Positions 10,501-14,884 of a stretch of DNA of 14,884 nucleotides are shown here, one piece after another. The position numbers and the translations under genes were made by a program. The DNA lies in the NCBI GenBank assembly GCA_937967665.1, contig CALBSZ010000188.1, positions 1 through 14,884 on the forward strand, in the 5' to 3' direction. The notes beneath the pieces were generated by a model that saw nothing but the letters and a program-made list of their open reading frames with translations, had not been told where the DNA came from and searched no databases. Source of the DNA: an uncultured Planctomycetaceae bacterium (GTDB lineage Bacteria > Planctomycetota > Planctomycetia > Pirellulales > Pirellulaceae). How positions within the stretch are numbered: position 1 is the stretch's first letter; each line of letters begins with the position of its first letter.

Positions 10501-13474
10501 CCAGGGCTCCGCGGGACCGAACCAAACGCAATCCCTAGCTGATAATCTAACGATCGAGATCACTGGTTTCCAGAATGGCGGCGCAACCATCTCGCCGGGC
10601 GATCTGGGCGCGGGTGATACGGACATGACGGCCACCAGCGACGACGTGGCCAACGAGATCGGGTCGCTGTCAACGAATTCGGTGACACTCACTTCGACCA
10701 GCACGGTCGACATCGATATCAATGGCGCAGCGACCGCGGGGACCGATTACGATCAAATCGACGTGACCGACGGTTTGACACTCGCGGGTGCTTCGTTGGA
10801 TGTGTCCGTTGGCACGGGCTACACACCGGCAAGTGGTAATGTCTTCGTGATTGGCCAGAACGATGGCGGCGATGTGGTCAGTGGTACTTTCAACGGACTG
10901 GCCAACGGAGACATCATCGATGGCGGTGGAGCCACCTTCCAATTGTTCTACGATTCGGACGCGACGGGCGCGCAAGGTGCCGGCAACGACGTGGCGCTCG
11001 TTGATGTAACGCCAAACGTCCAATTCAGTAGCGCCACGTTCCATGATGACGAAGGCGCCGGCACGACCATGGAGATCACACTGACACGCAGTGGAACCCT
11101 GGATTTCGAGTCGACCGTGCAGGTTGCTTTCGCGGACGGAACGGCTACCGGGGGCAGCGCGCTGCCGGCGGACTATGACAATACGACAACCCCCGTCACC
11201 GTCACGTTCAATCCCAGCGAGGCGGTGGCCACGGCGTCCCTGACGATTTTCGACGACACGGTCCCGGAAGCGAACGAGACCGTGAACTTGAGCGTTACCA
11301 GTACGAGTAACGCCATCATTGGAACCCAGGCCACCGCGACCTTCACGATCGACGACAACGACAATCAGCAGCCCACGGCCGATGCCGGCGGCCCCTATGC
11401 GACGGTCGAAGGCGTGGGCCTTACTCTGGACGGCTCCGGTTCCTCGGACACCGATGTCGGAGATGTGCTGACCTACGACTGGACGGTCAATGGCAACGCC
11501 CTGCCGTCCACCACCAGTAACATGGCGACACTGACCTGGTCGGACCTGCAGGCACTGGGCATCGACGACGGGACCATGGCCGGCACTTCCTTCACGGTGA
11601 GCTTGATCGTTACCGACGATAAGGGAGCCTTCAATTCGGCTTCCGATCCGGATTCCACCACGCTCACACTCACCAATACGGCTCCGACGGCCACGCTCGC
11701 GAACGACGGCCCCGTTGACGAGGGTTCCAGCGCGGATGTTACGTTGAGCGGGGCCAGTGATCCTTCCAACGGCGACCTGGCCGCCGGCTTGAGGTACTCT
11801 TATGATCTGGACAACAACGGGTCCTTTGATGACGGCGCTGGTGACGGCACGTACGCCGGCGCTTTGTCGTCGGCGTCGTATACGGTTCCCGCCACGATTC
11901 TTCGTGACGGAGACAGCCTGGTCACCGTCACGGCGCGTGTCCTCGACGACGACGGCGGTTACACGGATCATACCACGGTTGTGACGGTGCGGAACGTGGC
12001 GCCTGTTGTCGACGCGGGAGCGTCCCAGACCATTTCCGAAGGCAGCACGCTGACGCTGGATCCCGCGACGTTTACCGACGCTGGGGTCGATGATACCCAT
12101 ACCGCGACCATTGACTGGGGCGACGGCAGCGTGGTAGAAGCGGGTGCCGTTACCCAAGGTGCCGGCTCGGGTTCCGTGGCCGGCTCGCATGCCTACGATA
12201 TCGACGGCAGTTACACCGTTACTCTCACCGTGACGGACAACGACGGCGACTCCGCTACCGATACACTCACCGTGACCGTCAACAACGCCGCGCCCACGGG
12301 TACGATCACGGGACCTGCGGAAGCATCCCCATCGGAATCGCTGTCCTTTGAATTCTCGGGCAACGATGTTTCGGTCGACGACCGCGACAACCACCTGGCT
12401 TGTTCGGTGAACTGGGGAGACGGCAGCCCGGACGAAGACCTGGGCAACTGCCATACGCTGGCGCCGGTGCCGTTGACGCACGAGTATCTGGCTCTGGGAT
12501 TGTACACCGTCACGTTGTCTGTCAGCGACGATGATACGACCACGACGATCTTGCATAGCGTCAACGTCACCAACGACCCGCGCATCGACACCGACGGCAA
12601 TCTGCTGGTCCCCGATTCCCTGGATGGCAGCAATGAAATCATCATCACGGACACCAATGGCGGCGGGCAGTTGGTAATGCGCAACGACGTTGGCTATGGC
12701 CCGTTCTACCCAACGACGAATGTAGTCCGCATTATCACGGGCGATGGCCCCGATCGCATTTCCATCGCTTCCGACCGTATTTGCGCTGATATCGACGCGG
12801 GCGGCGGCGACAACTACATCGCGTCCGGTGGCTGTTCCGACACGATTTTTACAACCTTTGGTAAGGACATCCTTCTTTCCGGGGGCGGCAACGACATCAT
12901 CGACGCCGGTGATGGCAATAACAAGGTGGATGGCGGAACCGGGGACGACCAGATCACGGCCGGCAGCGGCCGCGACGAGTTACTGGGCCGCGAGGGCAAC
13001 GACATCATCTTCTCGGGTGGCGGGAACGACCTGGTCGCTGGCGACGTGGGGGACGATGTGCTGCACGGCGGCGATGGCGACGACACGATCAGCGGCGGCG
13101 GCGACAACGACATCGTCCTGGGCGAAGCGGGCAACGATCGCCTGTTCGGACGCCAGGGCCGCGACATCGTCCTCGGCGGACTCGGCGGCGACGACGTCCA
13201 AGGCAACGACGACGACGACATCGTGGCCGGCGGCGAAACAACACTGGCCCCGGCGCAACTCGTGACGCTACTCGGGATGTGGACCAGCAGCAACGATTTC
13301 ACTACCCGCGTGAACGCCGTACTGGGCGGCGCTGCCGGCGTGGCCGCCAACATGGTTGACGACACCACCGTGGACGGTGTGATCGGCCACGTGGGTCAAG
13401 ACCTGTATCTGGCCCACGGCACGGACCAGATTCATGCCATTCGCTCGAACGATGCCGTGCATTCCCTGCCGTAA
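1579..13474 (+). CDS. Giant modular surface/secreted protein (LEPR-XLL, LamG, beta-solenoid, Calx-beta, PKD, RTX) with an N-terminal frameshift
   Basis: This is a probable extracellular or cell-surface adhesin of about 3,964 residues if the frames are joined. Frame 1 (1579 to about 1764) gives a basic N-terminus and the secretion motif LETLEDRRLLA at residues 25-35. The body continues in frame 2 from about 1766 and stays open to TAA at 13472-13474. Rough order in the joined protein: diverged LamG-like domain (54-254); a DUF8202-like segment; a single adhesin repeat; beta-solenoid with autotransporter-type strands, interrupted by four LamG-like domains (starting near 707, 1406, 1795 and 2154); a carbohydrate-binding-like region containing a discoidin-like domain (2752-2903); a solenoid end cap with SPGDLGAG (2998-3143); Calx-beta (3143-3262); about four PKD-type domains (to 3668); RTX calcium-binding repeats (3717-3887); and a planctomycete C-terminal segment. 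Extracellular adhesion or polysaccharide binding, stabilised by calcium, is inferred. Because 11.7 kb are free of stops after the frameshift, the lesion is either recent or a sequence error. Read alone, frame 2 could start at TTG 1679 but would lack the secretion motif. Confidence 0.85.
1645..1683 (+). other. LEPR-XLL-type secretion motif
   Basis: Frame-1 residues 23-35 read LGLETLEDRRLLA. This fits the planctomycete variant of the LEPR-XLL motif found at the N-terminus of large exported proteins, preceded as usual by an Arg/Lys-rich stretch (residues 4-19). There is no classical hydrophobic signal peptide. The motif is the main reason to treat frame 1 as the true N-terminus. Confidence 0.8.
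1738..2340 (+). other. Diverged N-terminal LamG-like domain
   Basis: This is the same fold pattern as the four later copies but not close in sequence. It opens with LLWIDAN, then WSDQSG, a YVFVLRT strand, GEVIFLNRVLNAAEKLVVTNYLHTKY at the end, matching the TAEIIVYD...VEAYLAAKY ending of the others. It carries the frameshift. It is followed (to about 2835) by a segment containing LFGVARENG and KRWGRTWYVDASG, which resembles domains often found after LamG domains in large bacterial surface proteins. Confidence 0.6.
1753..1785 (+). other. Frameshift / small deletion site in the giant gene
   Basis: Frame 1 reads LLWIDANSL up to 1767, which aligns with the opening of the later LamG copies (LEVWYDASDI, LQAWYDASTL). 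Frame 2 from 1766 reads WSDQSGRGNDI, which aligns with their next segment (WADQSGNNRNL). In the shortest copy, at 8041, about eight residues (SLNDGDPVA-like) lie between the two; here there are none. Together the missing codons and the net shift fit a deletion of about 23-26 bases (2 modulo 3). Read on, frame 1 stops at 1825-1827. Confidence 0.8.
3701..4402 (+). repeat. LamG-like repeat copy 1
   Basis: The copy begins LELWLDASDIDGDG and ends VEAYLRAKYGI. Conserved internal blocks are WADKSGNNRN, GGLPAVRFDANNENLQMADPSN, FLVFR, FGPSWGAPIGVKDG, EDRMWM, EDRFW, NGIDIPSANNFDM, REYIVGTRTDAWANARFDTAE. It is inserted between solenoid segments AEVVLNSGTLTF and NNISVTGVSAIQANT. Concanavalin-like domains of this type usually bind carbohydrate or protein ligands; the ligand here is unknown. 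Confidence 0.8.
5798..6521 (+). repeat. LamG-like repeat copy 2
   Basis: It carries the same conserved blocks as copy 1 (FGPSWGAPIGVKSG, DRMWM, EDRFW, NGIDIPSANNFDMS, REYIVGTRTDAWGNSRWDTAE). A longer N/G-rich loop (TTNNNNGNGSHD) precedes REYIVGT. It sits between solenoid strands ending in LVLSQPLGNG and the autotransporter-type strand NLNKSGSGRLTLGGDNTFNG. Confidence 0.8.
6965..7660 (+). repeat. LamG-like repeat copy 3
   Basis: It opens EVWYDASDIDGDGNAGNNPADGD, nearly identical in protein to copy 2, then diverges more (WADKSLNGRHLTTGTGSP). Blocks FGPSWGAPIGA, DRTWM, REYVVGTRMDQWANSRFDTAE are retained, while EDRFW has become TGRFW. It lies between IVNSVVSGNL and NDLTKTGTGTVTLTANNTFTG, the two halves of a solenoid unit. 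Confidence 0.8.
8041..8695 (+). repeat. LamG-like repeat copy 4
   Basis: This is the shortest copy. The calcium-loop-like DIDGDG...NNPADGD opening is replaced by DASTLSLNDGDPVAAWADQSG. The remainder keeps the family blocks (GGLPAVRFDQNDENLQMADPSN, FGPSWGAPIGVKNG, DRMWMFQG, EDRFW, REYIVGTRTDQWANARFDTAE). It interrupts a solenoid unit between SNVIYADIVAAAS and GTIASHGVSDTLTIAG. It is the best guide for reconstructing the sequence missing at the N-terminal frameshift. Confidence 0.8.
9835..10290 (+). other. Discoidin-like (F5/8 type C) domain nested in a beta-sandwich region
   Basis: Key features are the strands VLTHFTITSDND, DPAIWQIQGSNDGTNWDTI and YFRYNVDGAGGDGTGAHALGELEFFG, the usual discoidin pattern ending in an L-x-E-[LI]-x-[FV] strand. 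A vicinal Cys pair (KWCCSS) lies near the start. The flanks (WTNPTGQTITVDIRGTLDF before; DYFLAFYDASAGTW and LDAGDQIAVSHRGQG after) read like two halves of one jelly-roll-type domain, so the discoidin part seems to be inserted in it. Confidence 0.55.
11009..11367 (+). other. Calx-beta domain
   Basis: The sequence runs VQFSSATFHDDEGAGTTMEITLTRSG, then VQVAFADGTATGGS, ADYDNTTTPVTVTF, the acidic FDDTVPEANETVNLSV, and closes with ATFTIDDND. These are the diagnostic strands and calcium-ligand loops of Calx-beta modules in bacterial adhesins. Confidence 0.8.
11368..12585 (+). repeat. PKD-type domain array (about four)
   Basis: Four Ig-like units run in tandem, starting PTADAGGPY, PTATLANDGPVDEGS, PVVDAGASQTISEGS and PTGTITGPAEASPSES. 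Units 3 and 4 carry the PKD signatures WGDGS and the closing Y-x-V-T-L-x-V-x-D-[ND]-D. In unit 4 the pair LACSV...GNCH could form a disulfide, rare in this protein. Confidence 0.75.
12730..13240 (+). repeat. RTX (hemolysin-type) calcium-binding nonapeptide repeats
   Basis: Repeated GGxGxDxIx units run from GDGPDRISI through GGGNDIIDAGDGNNKVDGG, GGGNDLVAG, GGDGDDTISGG, GGGDNDIVLG and GRDIVLGG to DDDDIVAGG. They fold as a calcium-bound beta-roll and are typical of proteins that fold after export. One early unit is interrupted by a Cys pair (RICADI...GGCSDT). Confidence 0.9.
13250..13474 (+). other. Planctomycete-type C-terminal segment of the giant protein
   Basis: TLLGMWTSSNDFTTRVNAVLGG, then DDTTVDGVIGHVGQDLYLAHGTDQI, matches the C-terminal pattern of many planctomycete RTX-bearing giant proteins (W-T-S...R...L.G; V-D...G..G.D.F). 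The protein therefore seems to end at its native position and is not truncated. Confidence 0.55.
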
Positions 13475-13481
13475 TGGCCCA

Positions 13482-13502
13482 GACTGGTGCGGCGAACCGG
13501 TC
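13482..13502 (+). terminator. Hairpin just after the giant gene stop
   Basis: GACTGGT and ACCGGTC pair (seven pairs, one a G-U wobble) around the loop GCGGCGA, beginning eight bases after the TAA. No T-run follows, so it is at best a weak or factor-assisted terminator. Confidence 0.25.
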
Positions 13503-13715
13503 GAAGGATATTTCATCAGTGACTACCGGCAGATCATTGATGATCCACGGATCGATGTCGTGCATACCCGCACGCCGGATCGCTGGCATGCCAAAGTGGC
13601 TGCGGAAGCCATGCTGTCGGGCAGGGATGTTGATTGCGAAAAACCCATGACGCTGACCATTGCCGAAGGCCAGCTGAGCACCGAAGTCGGCTTGACCGTT
13701 GCGGCATATCTATAA
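13503..13715 (+). pseudogene. Remnant of a Gfo/Idh/MocA-family dehydrogenase
   Basis: The frame-3 reading EGYFISDYRQIIDDPRIDVV, then TPDRWHAKVAAEAM and CEKPMTLTIAEGQ, matches the segment of Gfo/Idh/MocA oxidoreductases that follows the Rossmann motif (family: F.DYRE.LD...IDAV...TPDHWHA...AM.AGKDVYCEKPMTLTI.EG). Recognisable homology covers only about 65 residues, from about 13503 to 13697, of a protein normally 350-450 long. The nucleotide-binding GxGxxG part and the whole catalytic C-terminal half are absent. TPDRWHA (His to Arg) and DVDCEKP (Tyr to Asp) are unusual changes at conserved positions. The frame ends at a TAA at 13713-13715. It lies 28 bases after the giant gene stop with no start or ribosome binding site of its own, so it is a degraded leftover. 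Confidence 0.7.
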
Positions 13716-13763
13716 TGGGCAGCCAATGAGGATTGACGCATTTCATACCCCGCACCGCAGATA
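13716..13763. other. Short convergent gap
   Basis: Forty-eight bases separate the dehydrogenase remnant and the WD40 gene, which end towards each other. A six-base inverted match (ATATCT near 13707 and AGATAT near 13759) is too short and too widely spaced to call a terminator. Confidence 0.4.
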
Positions 13764-14884
13764 TCACTTTGCCATTTCGGAGGGCACTTTGAATGCCTCA
13801 AGTGCCTGCCCAACTGACGACCCAATGGCAACAACGCGTTTGCGATCGTTCGAAACAGCAAACGATTTGACATAGGCGAAGGTGCCTACTTTTTGGCTGG
13901 CAACGAACGCCTGCTTGCTATAGTCCCACCAACTGATTTCGGCTCGCCCACCAGTGATCAGGTAAGTCGTTTCGGGCACAAAGCGCAAGCTCCACGCGAC
14001 GCCTTCCGATTTAATCGTGGCTACCGTTTTCCCGGTACCGGCTTCCAGCACCTCGACATCACTGCCCGTGCTCACTGCAAGGTACTTTCCATCGTCTGAA
14101 AACGCCGCCGCCATGTGGTAACCTCGCCCAACTTGGCGAACGTCCAACACGTTTCCTGTCTGCAAATCGAATTTGACGAGTTTCTCTTGCCCACAGGCCA
14201 GACCGAAATTGCCATCTTCAACGATCCGGCACGCCAGGACCTCACGTGAGAACTCCGCGATGGCAAAGTCTTCGCGTCTTGTTTCTAGATTCCAACATCG
14301 CAGTCGCTTGTCGCGTTCACCCGAAAGGACTGTTGTTCCGTTGTTGGAAATGTCGATGCACTTGATCTCACTGGTATGTCCAACAAACTTTTCAACCGGA
14401 ATGATTTGGCCCGTATCCCCAAACTCCCAGATCTGGATTTCGCCACTGTAACCGCCCGTCAGCACCTTCTTTCCTGAAGGTGCAAACTGTGTGCAATTCA
14501 CCTGACCAAGGTGGGCAAGCTCCGTTCGCTCGCCAACCAGCAGCTTGCGGTCAAGATCGTACACATTAACCGCACGATCCAGTTTTCCAGCAACAACAAA
14601 GCGGCCGTTTGGAGAGATAGCCAGCGAATTAATGCCCCAGCCGACATCTTCGAATCGAGCAATCTCGTCGTTGGCGGATGCCACTTCCTTGGGAACGCTA
14701 ATTGTAGGACGGCTACTGGATGTCGTTCGAGGTGGTAAAGTTGACGGACGGCTACTACTGACCGACTCCGTCCCCGCCGGCTGGGAACCTGGCAGATACG
14801 GCGCCGTCTTCGGCATCATCGGTTCACTGGCCGCAAAATTCCAGGTGTGAGAGTAATGTTTTGTTTTGCCAAGTAGGCTTTGAA
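13764..14884 (-). CDS. WD40-repeat (seven-bladed beta-propeller) protein, N-terminus beyond window edge
   Basis: The visible part is about 373 residues. From the first visible Met (14819), residues 1-50 are a Pro/Ser/Thr-rich linker (LPPRTTSSSRPT). Seven WD40-like repeats follow: INSLAISPNGRFVVAGKLDRAVNVYDL; VNCTQFAPSGKKVLTGGYSG...IWEF; IKCIDISNNGTTVLSGERDKRLRCWNL; a fourth ending VKFDLQTG; MAAAFSDDGKYLAVST; WSLRFVPETTYLITGG...WWDY; and VKSFAVSNDRKRVVAIG. Seven is the number needed to close a propeller. The frame stays open upstream of 14819 to the edge with no stop and no other ATG, GTG or TTG, and ATG 14819 has no clear ribosome binding site. The protein therefore probably starts outside the window, perhaps after a membrane anchor or another domain. 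The function is unknown; such propellers are scaffolds. The TGA is at 13766-13764. Confidence 0.85.
   Translation of the reverse strand, partial: QSLLGKTKHYSHTWNFAASEPMMPKTAPYLPGSQPAGTESVSSSRPSTLPPRTTSSSRPTISVPKEVASANDEIARFEDVGWGINSLAISPNGRFVVAGKLDRAVNVYDLDRKLLVGERTELAHLGQVNCTQFAPSGKKVLTGGYSGEIQIWEFGDTGQIIPVEKFVGHTSEIKCIDISNNGTTVLSGERDKRLRCWNLETRREDFAIAEFSREVLACRIVEDGNFGLACGQEKLVKFDLQTGNVLDVRQVGRGYHMAAAFSDDGKYLAVSTGSDVEVLEAGTGKTVATIKSEGVAWSLRFVPETTYLITGGRAEISWWDYSKQAFVASQKVGTFAYVKSFAVSNDRKRVVAIGSSVGQALEAFKVPSEMAK
14707..14756. repeat. Direct repeat of 11 bases, 39 bases apart, in the WD40 linker
   Basis: GGACGGCTACT occurs at 14707-14717 and 14746-14756. The spacing is exactly 13 codons, and the repeats encode the SSRP[ST] motif twice in the Ser/Pro linker. 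This looks like a small in-frame duplication in a disordered region. Confidence 0.5.

Noticed and set aside
10670..12556. Open frame of 628 codons on the minus strand
   Set aside because: It lies opposite the solenoid cap, Calx-beta and PKD domains; composition is that of a shadow frame and no motif is seen.
13250..13474. Truncation of the giant protein by insertion of the dehydrogenase fragment
   Set aside because: The last residues match the normal C-terminal pattern of this protein type, so the stop seems native.

Overview
The window reads as a piece of a Planctomycetota chromosome, probably of the Pirellulales type. The evidence is a very large secreted protein that opens with the planctomycete LEPR-XLL-type secretion motif (LETLEDRRLLA), is built from LamG-like, beta-solenoid, Calx-beta, PKD and RTX modules, and ends in the W-T-S-x-x-x-x-x-x-R-V-x-x-V C-terminal segment I associate with that phylum. 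This assignment rests on family knowledge and was not checked by a database search.

Layout. Positions 1-1002 (minus strand) hold the N-terminal 334 residues of a flavin-dependent, tryptophan-halogenase-like protein that starts at TTG and runs off the left edge. Positions 1003-1578 are a divergent intergenic region with no convincing gene but several inverted repeats. One is a strong hairpin about 80 bases before the next start codon. Positions 1579-13474 (plus strand) are one giant surface or secreted protein of about 3,960 residues. Its N-terminus, with the secretion motif, is in a different frame from the body, and the two are separated by an apparent small deletion/frameshift near 1760-1766. 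Directly after its stop lies a short, degenerate fragment of a Gfo/Idh/MocA-type dehydrogenase (about 13503-13697). Positions 13764-14884 (minus strand) encode a seven-repeat WD40 protein whose N-terminus probably lies beyond the right edge.

How the parts relate. The halogenase and the giant protein are transcribed divergently from a shared 576-base region. The giant gene and the WD40 gene converge on the dehydrogenase remnant. I see no sign of a single operon or pathway: the window is dominated by one modular adhesin-like protein. Its most striking property is that four closely related LamG-like (concanavalin-type) domains appear to be inserted between strands of an autotransporter-type beta-solenoid, which suggests a stalk displaying repeated lectin-like heads. 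No RNA genes, insertion sequences or CRISPR arrays were seen.
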